Positions 1-12,736 of a stretch of 64,000 bases of DNA are shown here, piece after piece. The notes beneath the pieces are model-generated. The model worked only from the letters and a program-made list of their open reading frames with translations. It had not been told where the DNA came from and did no database searches. Position 1 is the stretch's first letter; the number at the start of each line of letters is the position of its first letter. The position numbers were made by a program, and so were the translations under genes. This DNA is from Equus caballus (Eukaryota > Chordata > Mammalia > Perissodactyla > Equidae): assembly GCF_041296265.1 (NCBI RefSeq), contig NC_091695.1:18459001-18523000 (forward strand), written 5' to 3'.

Positions 1-102
1 GCCAAAGATCCTGCTATACATGGTACAATGCAGAGGGCAACTCCCCATAACAAAAAAGTAATCCAGCACAAAATGTCAGTAGTGCCGAGGCTGAGAAACA
101 CG
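1..102 (+). mobile_element. MER20-like hAT-Charlie DNA transposon end
   Basis: The bases follow the terminal half of the MER20 consensus as I remember it: a ...ACAATGCA... block, then CAAAATGTCAGTAGTGCCGA and GGCTGAGAAAC at the terminus. It is a non-autonomous fossil, cut by the window start. Substitutions throughout fit an element older than the split of placental orders. Confidence 0.75.
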
Positions 103-333
103 AAAAAGAGAATTAAGAAATAATTTCATAATAGTGATAATTGTCTGGAATACATTGCCTTCTGATTGATTGATCTTTAAATGAAAGTTGTACCATTTAT
201 TTTACAAAAATATACTGAACTTTAATATGAGGCATTTCTAGAGATAAAAATTTATAATAAAGATCTGAAGTTTCTTATACACTAATATTATATAAATATT
301 GCTTTTGGAAAAACTTTTTCATATATAATGCAC

Positions 334-1318
334 TGCTGCAGGAGATTGTTGACAAAAATAATCCATAGCCAATCTATAAATGAAAATTTGGGAGAGTTTA
401 TTCTGAGGTGAAATCTGGGGACCATGGCCCGGGGCCTTTCTTCCCGAAGGAAGAAAGGGCACCAAAGAAGTCAGGTTCACAGAGTGCTTATATACCCCCA
501 AACAGGATGTTTCACATAGGATTGAAATGTCCCTTTTACAATAGTCACGAGAGTGCTCTGTTGGCACAGTGATTGATGGACACAGCAGGTTGGTCTGCTG
601 TCTCGGTGAAAACAGCAGGGTGGCAGGTCTGCTGTCTGGAGCTGAGTGGTCACAGGTGAGCTGGGTGGTCAAAGGTGAGCACAGCAATCAGTTCCTAGCC
701 TAAGGAAAGATGCTTATCCTTAAGGAAATGCCAATGTGGGGGAAGTTGCACCTTTATCTTAAGGCCATTTGTTCTTGCCATAGGAAATGTTTTAAAGCAG
801 ATATGCAATGCGTGCTCAACAGCCACAGTCAGGCCCTTTTGGAAAAAACAAAGTCAGGCGGAATTAGGTTTATACCAAATGGCTTCCTCATATACTCCAG
901 TATATCCTGTTGCTTGCCATTTCAATTTGTCAAGATCATAGCAGCATTCTTGCTAGGCTTTACCTAGGAAAAATAAATTCCAAGAATGCCTGGCCCTTGC
1001 ACGGATGGAATGCCATCTGCATACCTTGCTGATTGTCCTTAAGATACTCTCCAAGAGAATGACCTGGGATGGGCTGGTGTGCTTCCGGGGGATGAAGAAT
1101 AGAACCTTTGGACGTTGGCTTGCATTTTCCTGCAGGCAAGAGTTCCAGCTATTGTACTTGCTTGAGATTCTTTACCCACAAATAAATATGTGGCGATCCA
1201 AGGGACCTCACCTCAGTCCTTGAAGGTGATGGTCCCCTGTCCCATTGAATAACATAGATTGTGTTCTGTCAACTTCTGTCCACCCCTTCAGCTGGCTGCC
1301 CAGCTGGTCTCAGCAGCA
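334..1318 (+). mobile_element. Solo LTR of an endogenous retrovirus, probably class II-like
   Basis: A 985-bp segment starts TGCTGC and ends GCAGCA, the inverted TG...CA ends of an LTR. It is flanked by the 6-bp direct repeat ATGCAC at 328-333 and 1319-1324. A 6-bp target duplication is typical of class II (ERV2/ERVK-like) integration. AATAAA near 1,180, about 140 bases from the end, supports plus orientation. No internal region accompanies it, so it is a solo LTR, a fossil left by LTR-LTR recombination. It is absent from paralogous copy B. Family name not recognised. Confidence 0.7.
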
Positions 1319-1339
1319 ATGCACATATAGAGAATACTT

Positions 1340-1990
1340 AAATAAGTATACAGCTAGATAAATTTTCCAAAAGAAGAAATACCCCTATAACCAGGACCTA
1401 GACCAAGAAACAGAACATTACCAGAATCAAAAAAGCCTTCTACATGATCTCTCTTGTCTCTAATCTCTTACCCTGAAGGAGTAAGTAACTTCTTGACTTT
1501 TATCATGATAGGTTTCTGTTTTTTAACCACACAGAAGTGAATGCTTAGGGTATGCATTGTTTCATTCCAAAACAAACTTGTGCAATGCATCCATGTTGGA
1601 TGGATGCAATTGCAACACATTCAATCTCATTGTTGTATAGTATTCTTTTGTAGAAATATATCATTATTTATTTACCTACTTTCATGTTGATAGGCAGTTG
1701 TTTTTACTATTTTCTATTACCAATAATATTAATGTGAACATTCTTATACACATCTTTTATAGAGATAGACACTCACTTATTGTGCATATAAAATCAGGGG
1801 TTGAAATTATTTGTGAGTGTGAATATATACAAAATTTAGATTTAATAAATATTTTCATACAGTTTTCTATGATGTATGCCAATCCACACTTCCACTGTCA
1901 CACTTTCAGTGTGTGAGCTTTGGGCTTTTAAACATCCTCACCAATATGTAATGGTGTCTTTCATTTTAATTTTAGCCATTATGTAGAGTA
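1340..1990 (-). mobile_element. Old L1M LINE 3' end
   Basis: Reverse-complement L1M 3' UTR and downstream landmarks are readable: the ACCAAGAAACAGAACATTA block, then the CATCCATGTTG... and TGTATAGTATTC blocks, then ...AACATCCTCACCAATATG. It is shared with copies A and B, so it was inserted before the duplication. Confidence 0.7.
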
Positions 1991-2289
1991 TTTTATTTCT
2001 CTGATGACTAACAAAGTTGGATATCCGCTTTTACGAGGTGTCTCAATATCAAAATGCAGAATAGAAAGCCAGTGAAATGAGTTCAGATTGATGGTTTTGA
2101 GGGTCCTGCAACTCATGCTATCAATCTACCTGTCATCATTGCCACCTCCATTTAGGGTCAAATGGCTCAGAGATATAATATTCTCCATTGTCATGAATAT
2201 ATTCCAACTCATCTGCTATTTCTTAATCACCACAAATAGAAATGAGTATATACACTGATAGATTTATATTAATATAGATATAGAATGTG

Positions 2290-2470
2290 ATGGCTGGATG
2301 TTTAATAAAGAATATTCATTTTAAGCCCCTCTTTTGACAGAGTGGAAAGTGAGGACCAAAAAGGAAAAGTGATTTGTTGAAGGTCACAGTTATAGAGAGT
2401 TGAGGGTAATGCTTCACATCCAATTTTGTTGTCATTGCTTCTCCAGTTCATAGCATGTTTCTACAGAAGA
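2290..2470 (-). mobile_element. MIR-like SINE fragment
   Basis: GAAAGTGAGGACCAAAAAGG followed by GAAGGTCACAGTTATAGAGA follows the minus-strand MIR core (GAAACTGAGG...AAGGTCACACAGCTAG). The paralogous copy lies at about 24,870-25,020. Diverged and short. Confidence 0.45.
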
Positions 2471-2730
2471 TTTCAAGCTAGGTTAAACTTGCTGCTTCAT
2501 TAGAAAGAGCCACACACACTGAAATAGTGAGAATTATTACTGTTTTATTTAAAAAATTTTGCTAACCAGTTTTTCACCACCGTAGAGCTAATTGCTTGTA
2601 TCATTATACATAGACCCTAATTGTCATCACTGGTTGTGTTTATCTTTAGGGATACCAATGCAGGAAGATATAAGGAAGTACAATAAAGAAATTGACCTAT
2701 AACACTGACTTATTACACAAATTACTGAAA

Positions 2731-3650
2731 GAGGCTATGATCTTGGAGCCAGAGATGGGATATGAGAGCCTAAAAATTTTGTAATGATAGTTTGGTCAGT
2801 GTCTGGCTTGATATATAGAGAAAGTATGGCTGTAAAGTCTACAGAAAGTGCTAAATCCAAAGGTGAGGTTGAGTAGTGAAACAGAATAAACTGGTGAGGA
2901 AAGTCTTCTGAAAGTGAAACTGTATGCTGGGTTATAAATAAAAATCACTGTTCCATTTACTGCAATGAAAACTATCTTTTTAAAAGTAGAATTTTGTCCA
3001 TACAGATCAGTAGTGAGGTAGTGCTATGGCCAATGTGGGCTTACAACAGGGAAGAATGGAATGGTAGTCTGAGGGTGATAAGAACCAGATGCCTCTTCCC
3101 AAATACTGAACAGGAAATGTACTCCAAAGTGCATGAGTTCATCACAACACATAGATATTGGCTGATTTGCAACTAAGTGTGCAATTTCAGCCATGGCCCT
3201 AGGATAGGGCCACACAGAATAACGTAAAATGCGGTACTCTGGATGAATTATCGAAACTCATTTCTTCACAATGTGTGGTCTGGGACTTAGATCAGTAGAG
3301 CAGTTTCAAGCATCTGGTTTGGACATGAAAATCGTGTGGACAGCAGGGGTAGCAGAGAAGAAACCTCTACTCAACTGTAACCAAAAGCGAAGGCAGAGTC
3401 AGGAAAAATAAGACATAATGTCCCTGGGTACAGAGCTCAAACATGACCTGAGGCTGGGAGCCACAACTGGAATGTGACAGACTCGGTGAGCAGGCTCTAA
3501 AGTGAATAAAGACACATCCTGGAAACTCCTTTTCGTGACATGATGCCATGAAAAATACCATCTTTTCTTTCAACACCAGGGGTTTTGTCCCTGATGGGGA
3601 ATTAGTAGGCTTTGTATGACCTTAAAAAATCTCTTGGTCAATCTCAGATA
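2731..3650. other. No gene seen
   Basis: Two overlapping opposite-strand open frames of about 60 codons near 3,000-3,215 have no recognisable motif and look like chance. No repeat family is recognised. Confidence 0.5.
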
Positions 3651-3681
3651 TATATATCTGATGTACATATATAAACAATAC

Positions 3682-3731
<50 letters not shown>

Positions 3732-3735
3732 TAAA
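3640..3735. repeat. Composite (TA)n/(CA)n microsatellite
   Basis: TATATATA tracts surround an uninterrupted (CA)n run at about 3,690-3,718, followed by (TA)n to 3,731. The pure dinucleotide run predicts length polymorphism. Confidence 0.95.
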
Positions 3736-3850
3736 CCCATGTTAAAGAGATGAGGAAAGTGAGGCTTAAGAAGATTAATTAAACTATGGCCACACAGCTA
3801 ACAAGTAAATCATAGTACAGGTTCCCCCTTCTATCTGAAAGTTCACTTTA
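3736..3850 (-). mobile_element. MIR SINE fragment
   Basis: GATGAGGAAAGTGAGGC and then GGCCACACAGCTAACAAGTA match the MIR minus-strand core. An ancient mammalian SINE. Confidence 0.6.
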
Positions 3851-4262
3851 GGCTACTTTGCATTTATGGAAGACCCACATTAGTACCTGCTTAGGCTAAC
3901 TGAAAGAAACTTAAAGAGGATTTTTGTTTTAATGAAAAAACCTTTCAGAGTTTCTTTTGCAGGGTTCCCTTATGCAGGCAGCAGTGAGGGTGGTGCCACC
4001 AAGTTCCTCCCCCAGGAACTGCACTCAGTATGTTAGCATCAAGCCACCATAGCTTTGAAATATGTCTGAGCATCTGGGCTTTTTCCAGATTTATTTTGGT
4101 TATTCTTCGGGTCTAGGAATGCTCAAAACTTTTCCCATATAAATTACAGATAATCACTTCTATTTGTGCCATGTCATCTTGTGAAAGTTTCATAGGAATG
4201 CTCTACTTCAGATTGCAGGGTTAACGTGTATACAGATTTGAATTCGTTTGTCTCATTTCAAA
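3851..4262. other. No gene seen; probably an old unidentified repeat
   Basis: The text around 3,930-4,090 has the feel of an ancient interspersed repeat, but I cannot name a family. There is no coding signal. Confidence 0.3.
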
Positions 4263-4279
4263 CTCCATTTATTATTTTA

Positions 4280-4562
4280 TTTTATTTATTTACTTTTTAA
4301 GATTGGCACCTGAGCTAACTAACATCTGTTGCCAATCTTTTCTCCTTCTCCTTCTTTTTTTTCTTCTCCTTCTCCCCAGAGCTCTCCAGTATGTATAGTT
4401 GTATATTCTAGTTGTAGGTCCTTCTGGTTGTGTTATGTGGGATGCCACCTCAGCATGGCTTGATGAGTGGCGCCATGTCCGAACTCAGTATCCAAATCAG
4501 TGAAACTCTGGACCACTAAAGCAAAGCATGTGAAATTAACCACTTGGTCACAGGGCGGGCCC
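4280..4562 (-). mobile_element. ERE SINE (tRNA-Ser derived), reverse orientation
   Basis: Left end carries the A-rich tail as poly-T, then GATTGGCACCTGAGCTAACT; right end is CACAGGGCGGGCCCC, the complement of the ERE head. A perfect 17-bp TSD, CTCCATTTATTATTTTA, lies at 4,263-4,279 and 4,563-4,579. Perissodactyl-specific; moderately diverged, with a C/T-rich internal tract. Confidence 0.93.
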
Positions 4563-4695
4563 CTCCATTTATTATTTTAAATCTCTCCCTTTTTGCTCAT
4601 TTTCTTAAATGAAGATAAAACAGAAATAAGTACCAAAATGCTGCTTTTCTGACCATGTTAAAGGCTATTAAATCAGTGTCTTTAAAGGAAAAGGT

Positions 4696-4950
4696 AGGAG
4701 CCAGCCTGGTGGCAGAGTGGTTAGGTCTGATGTTCTGCTTTGGTGGCTGAGGTTTGTCAGTTTGGATCCTGGGTGTGGATCTATGCACCACTTGTCGAGC
4801 CATGCTGTGGCAGGCATTCAACGTATAAAGTAGAGGAAGATGGGAAAAGATGTTAGCTCAGGGCCAGTCTTCCTCAGCAAAAAGAGAAGGGCTGACAGCA
4901 GATGTTAGCTCAGGGCTAATCTTCCTCAAAAAATTAAAATAAAAATAAAT
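4696..4950 (+). mobile_element. ERE SINE
   Basis: The head GGAGCCAGCCTGGTGGCAGA, tRNA B-box region AGTTTGGATCC, and tail with two GATGTTAGCTCAGGG blocks are all readable. TSD AAAGGAAAAGGT lies at 4,684-4,695 and 4,951-4,962. Confidence 0.92.
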
Positions 4951-4962
4951 AAAGGAAAAGGT

Positions 4963-6850
4963 GAAGAAAAAACAATGAGATATCCTTTTTCCTTAAACAT
5001 ATATGGGAAATATGGCCAGTGATCCAATGTTACATCACATGAATAGGTTTAATTTTATACATATGAATATATTCAATATGTCTTAATAAATTAGATTAAG
5101 TTGGGCGGGATTTGGACAATGATATAGAGGTCCTAATATATGGAATATTCCATGAACAACAAATAAATCATTTGAGATTATAAAAGAAGATATCTAAGAG
5201 TAACGTTTTTGTCCTAAAATTCTGTTCAATTAGTAATTGAATACAAGTAAATTACTAAAAACTGCAGGTTATTACTGTGTTGTTTCATTCTCAAGATATT
5301 TGATGCACATAACACAGTCCATTTTATACACTAGAAGGATATATAAAATTACAGAAGATGATCTAAATGAAAAACCTGTACAACCCATTACTCTTTCCTT
5401 CCAGGAACCAAAAAGAGTGTCTCCATGTTCCTTTCTTGACAATAACCTAAAATAAAATGTTTAATTTTGACAATCTGAAACAAAAGTTATGTTTTTTATA
5501 GATGCGTTAACTATTAATTGATTACAGTGAGAAAAACATAAGCAATTAAGTTATTGGAATATTATTAAGATAATGTAACATCCAGCTACTCAGCAATGGC
5601 CACTATTAAAATCATGTTTTGAACATGGTTACAGTTAATTTCACAGGTACACAGAGACACAATATAAATCATTACAGATAGAGTACTAAAGTAAATTTGT
5701 TCTTTGTGGTTTTTTATTACATGCAAATTTAAGTTAATAACTCTTCCTTTCAACTTAAATTGTATCAATTGGGAATTACAGTTGCTTTTTAAATTTTAAC
5801 CAGTATAATGCTATGAACACTCCAAGGGAGATGGAGTCCTCTTCTCCAGTGCCCTTTGAGAAAGAAAGTCCAGATACGTTACCTCTAACTTCCATTCATG
5901 AAGTTTCTGTACAGTTGTGAATTGCACCATATCTGTTCTCTGTGGTGAGAGCAAGAAGGAAATCCACAACCTCATGGGAAGTCCATGAGATGCAATATAA
6001 ACCTAGAGTGGCTGATCCTGGGGATGTCTGCTGATATAAGTGGTGTGGAATGGTGAGGAGTAGAGGATCCGAGAAGTTCTCTACATTAAATGATCGCTGT
6101 TACTGATATTTATTCAACCTGGCCAAAAGACAAGAAGAAAAGATGGACATCATGTAAGATCAACATGCTAGACTAAAACAAAGTAAAATAAAGGTATTTG
6201 TTTTTGGTAATTTCACAAAGGGACACTCATTCATTTATTCAATATTTTGAATGGCATCCTGGAGCCATAAATAGCATAGTAGAAACATTAGTGAACAAGA
6301 CAAAAAAGGATCTTGCATTTATGGAATTTTGATTTAGCGCAGGAATTTTTAATTTATTCATATTTATTCATTTACTACTTATTTAATTCTAAATATTATG
6401 ATGGAACATTTATAGGGTAATACTAGTACATAGGTAGGATACAAACAAACCTAATTTAATCCACTGACACTCCCTTCCACATGAGCAAGTTTATAAATTC
6501 ATTTTTTAAAAAAATAATAGGAGCCTCGGGAGTTTTGAATTAACATGGACAGAGGGGTTTCTCTGCCAATGCTATCTCACTGGGGTACAACCATGAACAG
6601 ATAAGGGAGGTATAAAATTATCTTCTTTGCGAGTTAACCTGTTACTACTCTTCCTTAGTTTGAAGAGAAGATTCAGATCAGTAATGATTACCCCCTACAC
6701 TTAATTTAGACAAAAAGATAAATGATAGAAAATATCTAGAAAGTGTATTGGTGAGACCACAGGCATCTATGTCAAAGTACCTGAACTTCAGTTCTCAGAA
6801 TCTTTAAATAAATACTTTTGGGTGAAAATGTAGCATCACCTGGAACATAA
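4963..6850. other. No gene seen
   Basis: AT-rich intergenic DNA 3' of the OR pseudogene. The longest open frame (72 codons near 5,240) has no recognisable motif. No repeat identified with confidence. Confidence 0.5.
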
Positions 6851-6854
6851 TTTA

Positions 6855-7726
6855 GTGTCAATTACTTTTTTCAAGGCAGCTTTCACATCCTTATTCCTTA
6901 AGCTGTAGATCAGTCAGTTTAACATAGGGATGACAACTGGGTAGAAAACAGAGACCATTTTGTCTATGTCCATGGAGTAACTTGATTTGGGTCAGAAAAA
7001 AATGAACAGAAGTGTGTCATGAAATATAGGCACAGTGGTTAAGTAGGAGGCATATGTAGAGAGGGTTTTGCTTCTCCAACACCTGGGTTCATTCTAAGGA
7101 TGGTAGATATGATGTAGTTGTAGGAGACAACAGTGATGATGCTGCATCCACGACATAGATACTGAAAGTGAACAACACTATTTCACTGATGGTTGTATCT
7201 GATGTGGAAAGGGCTAGAAAGGGTGGGATCTTACAGAAAAAGTGATTGATGATATTGGAATTGCAGAATGACAATTGAAATGTGAAACAGGTGTGGATTG
7301 CTGAATCTACCAAGCTGACAATGTAGACAACGGATACTAGGTGGGTACAGACCCTCCTGGATATGGCAATTGTAGAAACAAGTGGATTGCAAATGGCTAC
7401 ATAATGGTCATATGCCATGACAGCCAACATAAGACATTCCAAAACTACCAAAAGCCCTAAAAAATACATCTAAGTGGCACATAAATTATATAGAATCCTC
7501 TTTGTTCAGATAAAATATCAGCCAGCATCTTGGGAGTGACAGTGGAGGAATAGCAGACATCATAGAATGATAGATTGCTCAGGAAATAATACATGGGTGT
7601 GTGGAGTCTGGAGTCTATCTTGATCAGCAGGATCATGCCTAGATTGGCAATCACAGTTATGCCATAGACCAGCAGAAAGAGCACAAAGAAGTCAGTAGAC
7701 GTAGTGCAGTTCTCAGTAGCCATCAC
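6855..7726 (-). pseudogene. Olfactory receptor pseudogene, class II, family 5-like
   Basis: An intronless OR seven-transmembrane receptor remnant. It begins [14 protein letters not shown], and TM1-TM2 reads [20 protein letters not shown]. After a frameshift near 7,505 and an in-frame TAG about 7,468, the frame resumes as [29 protein letters not shown] (DRY is DHY) and INHFFCKIPPFLALSTSD. TM5 is disrupted again near 7,100. The C-terminal part is still legible (SMDIDKMVSVFYPVVIPMLN, then a TGA replacing Pro, then [11 protein letters not shown]), with another TGA before it in ECL3. At least two frameshifts and three stops mean no receptor is made. Subfamily is uncertain; the text fits family 5/8/9 receptors. 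It lies on the same strand as the intact OR5W2-like gene. Confidence 0.9.
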
Positions 7727-9546
7727 TCAGGTATGGAAATCCTTGGTTGTAAAAGAAGAAAATGTAAATGGAGGGTAACATCATCTTATTTTCTTAACAC
7801 TTAAACTACTGGTCCTTTCTAATCTTTACTAATTAGAAAAACAGACAAACACCACTAGGACAGCTTTAGGTAAACTGACTCTCTTGGAAAAACACGCAAT
7901 TTAATATAAATCAATAAAATTATAATGATAATAATATTGCCTACATTTGTAGTGTACTGTACTGATTTTTCAAGACATTTTCATTCAAATTAAATCATTC
8001 TATTTCCACACCAGCCATGTAGTATTTATGATGATTTTTGCTACTTGTATCTTATACATTAAAAAATTGACTGTCTCAGAGTTGAGACAATACTTCTTAC
8101 AGTTAATTGGTCCAGAGAATCCAAATATTCTGACAGGCTTTTTTTTTTCAATTTTGCAGAAATGTTATATTCTGTAATAGAGAAGCATAGTTAAGTGACT
8201 GGTACGGGTAATGAATACATTTCTTTGTCACCATTCACAATTGTGGAGCTGACAGATCTATGACAAGTTCCTGGATGTAGCATTACCCTCTTTTCCATTA
8301 ATCTGTCAGGTCCCATCCAGCCTCCATAAGCAAAGGATAGAGATAGATGTGATCCAGAACCCTCTGGAGCAGGGAGCGTGGTGGTTGCTGGAGAAGAGGG
8401 TGGAAGGATCTCCAAGAGTGATCACTAGGGTGTGCAGACAGGAGTATGCCAGTGCTAACAAGGTCCCTCTGACAGCTGCTGTGCATCAGGGGAGATTATA
8501 AAGAACATTTGGGATGTAATTGTAGGGATGTTGGTAGCACAAATAACAGAGAGGCAAGAAAGGCAGTATTGTTTACAGTGTGAGTTCCTCTGCCCTAATT
8601 GAGTAGAATTGACATGATCTGTTTAGCAGAAGAGCAGATGTTTTAGACATATGATAAAATTCCACATTCGTACACTGTCCCTTGATGTCCAAGAGAGAAC
8701 TGTGCATCATCATGATCTCTACAAATTTTAATATTGCTTATTGTTTTCTTTGATCCCAGTTTCTCTTGAGTGTCTCTGAAGTCTCCATTTCTTTGGTTGA
8801 AAAAGGTTGGTGATATTTGGGAGGCCATTTGTATTCTATGTCTCACAGTTATATTTTACCCAAACCAATTATATTACATGCAGTGTCATATATAATCCCC
8901 TCTGTTCTGTGAGAATTTAAGAAAAGTGAATTTGAAAGTAGACAAAGGACAGAAAAATAATATATGTATAATTTTCTAGTGATCAGTGTGCAGGTCTCCA
9001 AACTGTTGGTCTGAATTTATTTAAATTTCTGTTCCTGTAGATATATCATTTAAAAAAAAATCCTTTCCTTTAAAAATGAACATATTTTTTAAAATATACA
9101 AAAGTACAGGGAAGAGATTTAAAACAATAAAAAACGTGCAACCACCTCCATAATCCACACTTGCATTTGACTGTATTCCCTACTATGTACTTATGTATTT
9201 TAAATAAATTGATAAAATTAATCAAAATAAAATTGTGTAGAATGTTGTACTTCTTTAGTTTATAACATACTTTCAGTGGAAAAAGGATAAAAGCACTAAA
9301 GAGATATAAAATATAAATCAGAAAAACAGCGAAAAATATTAGCGCCTAACTCAGAACTACTGACTCCTTTCTTGCAGGCATTTCTGTCTGCAGGAGGGTT
9401 CAGCATTGTCTCCTGACTGACCTGGATTATATAGCCATCTCTGTGTCTGGCCCCTTGGTATTGAATAGTTTCTCAGGAATAAGTGATCGATGTAATAATA
9501 TGGTTTATCATCTGATATTTCATACAGGTAGGGTCATTTTGAAAGA
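7727..9546. other. 5' flank of the OR pseudogene; no gene seen
   Basis: Mostly AT-rich. A slightly GC-richer island at about 8,190-8,500 holds overlapping minus-strand frames of 74 and 62 codons with no recognised motif. A weak MIR-like stretch may lie near 7,975-8,100 and an L1M 3'-UTR-like stretch near 9,060-9,300; neither is firm. Confidence 0.4.
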
Positions 9547-9561
9547 GACATGGACATTATT

Positions 9562-9798
9562 TTGGTGAAGAAGATTGGCCTTTAGTTAACATCTGTTGCC
9601 AATCCTCCTCTTTTTGCTTGAGGAAAACTAGACCTGAGCTAACATCTGTGCCAATCTTCCTCTGTTTTGAATATGGGTCTCCCCCACAGCATGGATTGAT
9701 GAGTAGTGTATGTCTGCACCCGTAATCTGAACTGGCAAACCCTGGGCTGCAGAAGTGGAGCACATCAAACTTAACCACTGCACCACCAGGCCGGCCCC
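9562..9798 (-). mobile_element. ERE SINE, reverse orientation
   Basis: GAAGATTGGCCTTTAGTTAA at the left and CACCAGGCCGGCCCC at the right are the complement of tail and head. TSD TGGACATTATT at 9,551-9,561 and 9,799-9,809 is perfect. Confidence 0.93.
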
Positions 9799-9809
9799 TG
9801 GACATTATT

Positions 9810-10415
9810 AAAATATCTTTTGCTTCTCTCTACATTACTTCCCAATATGATACTTACTTATCAAATATTATGCTTATCCAGTTAATAAGAATTTCTTATT
9901 TCCATTTCCAAAATTCCTATGCAGGCATTTCATTTTAATATCATTATTACAAAATAAGAACTCACCCATTCATGTTCTCATAGTAACATAGAAACACATA
10001 CACAAACACTTTCCCATTAAAGATATTCACAAAGTAAAGATTTTTGCAAAACCAGCAAAAAAACTGACCACAATCATACTACATAGGAATAATTATATTT
10101 TGTTTTCTATATGATTGGATTTTTAATTTTTAAACAAAAATGATATCAGAATAAACATATGTTTTATAAGTAAATAAGTATTACGAATAGAAGCAATGCA
10201 TTTGTTTCTGCATTGTTTATTCAATCTCTCTCTGCTAATTGCCACTTGGTTTATGTACAATTCTTCATATCTGTGAATACTCTGATGTGAGTAAAATTAT
10301 ACATACATAATTTATAACAGCCAGGTGTTTCTTTACAATAGATTATAAAAAACCTGAAATTAAAGAGCAAAGAGATATTACTTTAAATAAAGGCAATTTT
10401 GGCTCTTTTTAAACA
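9810..10415. other. No gene seen
   Basis: AT-rich spacer with no recognised repeat or coding signal. Confidence 0.5.
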
Positions 10416-12234
10416 TAGATGTTCCAAATTATCTAATTATCAATATATATTATCATATATTTTATATATTGTCAAATGTCCCGAATTGTCTCTAACAATC
10501 TCATTACATGATATAGAAACTGAAACAAAGTAGTGACAAGTAAACTTCTAGAGTCTCATAGGCATTGTTTCATTGAATTCATAGAAATTGCTCACAATAG
10601 AGTCCTAAATACAGTGCAATAAAAAAATATATACCTTGAAAGACAACTCTCTTAAATACTCTTAAAATGGTATGGTATGTTTATGTTAAAGTGACATTGG
10701 AAATTCACAAAATTAGTGACCAATGGACTCCTGGATTTCTGAAACAACTGAGAGATCATTCAATTTCCATGTAGAAACCAAGGCAGGATCTGAAGAGTAT
10801 TGAGAAAAAAAAGGGAGCAAATAGCACACTGGGAGGTAATCTGTTTTATTTGTATCAGCTGTGCACTTCAACATAATTAATATTGGTGTGAAGAGAAAGT
10901 CATGTGGATGGCAGTTACATCGTACAATTCTGGGAAGTAAATAGAAAATAAAGAAATTGATGTTGTTTGAAGTTGTGCAACCTTGAAGCTTTGGGGGATA
11001 ATCTCTGTATTGTGCATTTTTTGACTAATATTTTATCATCTATGTGAGCCATTGCTGTCCACTTACATGTATAGGTTGTTATGTGTTCTTTAAATGCCTA
11101 CAATTGATTAGTGTTCCAAGAAAACGTACAATAATCATGTACAGTAGCTGTACATCTTGAGTCTCAATGCAGTTAATTTAATTGTCAGAAAATTTGTAAA
11201 TGTACAATTTGTGTAAACAGCAACATCAAAAGCAAGATGTGCAAGGCATGTTCCAGCTTATGCATTGCAATACCTCAGGTAGTTTCATGTTTCTTCTGCA
11301 CTCTAAATGCAGTAAAAAGAAATTTAGTTTATCTGCATTTTTTGTTTACTTGTTTATCTTACTTTTCTTGTAGAGTTTGTTGCTGCTTTCTATTATGCAG
11401 GAACACTTTTCAGGCAATATTCAATGAAATTAATATATTTTTAATTTTTGTAAAAGTAGTTTTGATGACCAATTTTAATGCCTTTTTCAAAATATGTGTC
11501 TGCTATTTGTGTGATAATCCCAATGCTAAAATAACAAATGGTCTCCTGTGGGAGATCTTATTGGTGCAAATCTCAAACCACGTAAGTAATTGCTAACAAT
11601 TTTCCACCAGGTAAACTCAATAAAATGATATATTTGTGGTACCTAAGAGCTTTACTACCACTCTCTGCTTTTCTCGTGCATATTTGGAGGCACAAAAGGA
11701 GTCATCCTTGGTGATCTTCCCCTGATTCTTTTCCTTACTCATTTGCCCTAAGGTATTCCCTATCTCCTTGGATGTCAAATTCCTCAGGCTACACTGTTTA
11801 GTCATGATCCAAACTTTATCCTCATAAACATTGCTTCTCCTACAGACCATATAATCTAACTCCCACTCCACATTAAATCCCCATTAAATGGGTGGCAATA
11901 TATTGCTGAAAATTGGATGATCTAAATTACTTCCCAAAGGAAATTGTGTGTTAATAGGGAATGGCCTTTTTAATCATGGGGCAAAAGACTTACAGTAAAA
12001 TTTAAGGCATGAGAGACACTTAAGTGAGAAAAAATATCTCTATCCATGTGGCTTTCCTGGTATCACTGATCCCTTAATATAATGCCATGCAGGCAACTAT
12101 GTATAAATTCATTTGTTCGGAAAATTCTTGTCTGCCCCTAAGGCATGGGCCTATATCAAATGTTCAGTTCTGATTATGCCACCAAGAAAAATTAGGTTTA
12201 TTCAGTCTCACTGTTGCAGGAAACAAGATGATGG

Positions 12235-12719
12235 TGTTCAAGACATTCTATGCCAAAATATGCCATTTTATCATACTGATTATTTTGAATTAATGTTACT
12301 TAAGAAACAGCCGGTGCAAGAAGTCCACTCTGACCCTTCTTTGTCTCCCTGAAAGCAGGAAAAAATTGCCCTTGTGAAAGGTTGTCCCCGCACCAGGAGA
12401 TAGACAGCATCCTTATCATCGGAGAAGGGAATTCAGGCCCAAGAAGACTGTGTAAACAAACTCTGTTTAGTTTCTTCACTAATAGCACCCAAGCCTAAGT
12501 GTTTTTGTCTTGTCAATTCTTCACAAATTTATTTTTTCTTTGTCTAGAGGGTGTAAAAATTGCCTGTTTCAGTCACTTCTTTGGGTCTCATATCTTGGGG
12601 CTCTTGTCTGTACAAAAAATTAAATTAAATTCTTTTTCTTCTGTTAATCTGTGTCAATTTTATTATTAGACCAGCCAAAAGAATCAAGAGAGGTAGGGCG
12701 AAATTTTCCCTCCCCAACA
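12235..12719 (+). mobile_element. ERV LTR, class I-like, probably solo
   Basis: TGTTC...CAACA ends enclose a segment with an LTR-like U3/R/U5 layout: a CATTCTATGCCAAAATATGC U3 block, ATTAAA signals near 12,620, then GACCAGCCAAAAGAATCAAG and a C-rich U5 end. Paralogous copy B lacks it at about 16,830. No internal region is attached. No clear target duplication was found, so the ends are provisional. A fossil; family not named. Confidence 0.5.
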
Positions 12720-12736
12720 AAGAAAAGCACGGGCTG

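Larger units (their letters stand above)
110..2730. repeat. Duplicon copy C (about 1.6 kb without its LTR)
   Basis: From about position 170 the sequence runs parallel to 16,915-17,650 plus 24,559-25,290 (copy B), and partly to 13,035-13,830 (copy A). Shared anchors include TTTATTTTACAAAAA at 194 and 16,937, CCAAGAAACAGAACATTA near 1,404 and 17,100, and the TTTTGCTAACCAG block near 2,557 and 25,122. It contains an L1M 3' end and a MIR-like stretch. It lacks the L1 present in B, while B lacks the LTR present here. No gene is visible in it. Confidence 0.75.

Noticed and set aside
8191-8486. GC-richer island with two minus-strand frames
   Set aside because: No recognisable domain; could be an old repeat or processed remnant but nothing supports a call.
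11237-11596. 119-codon plus-strand frame, Cys/Phe rich
   Set aside because: No family motif, and the frame is not maintained in paralogous copy B.
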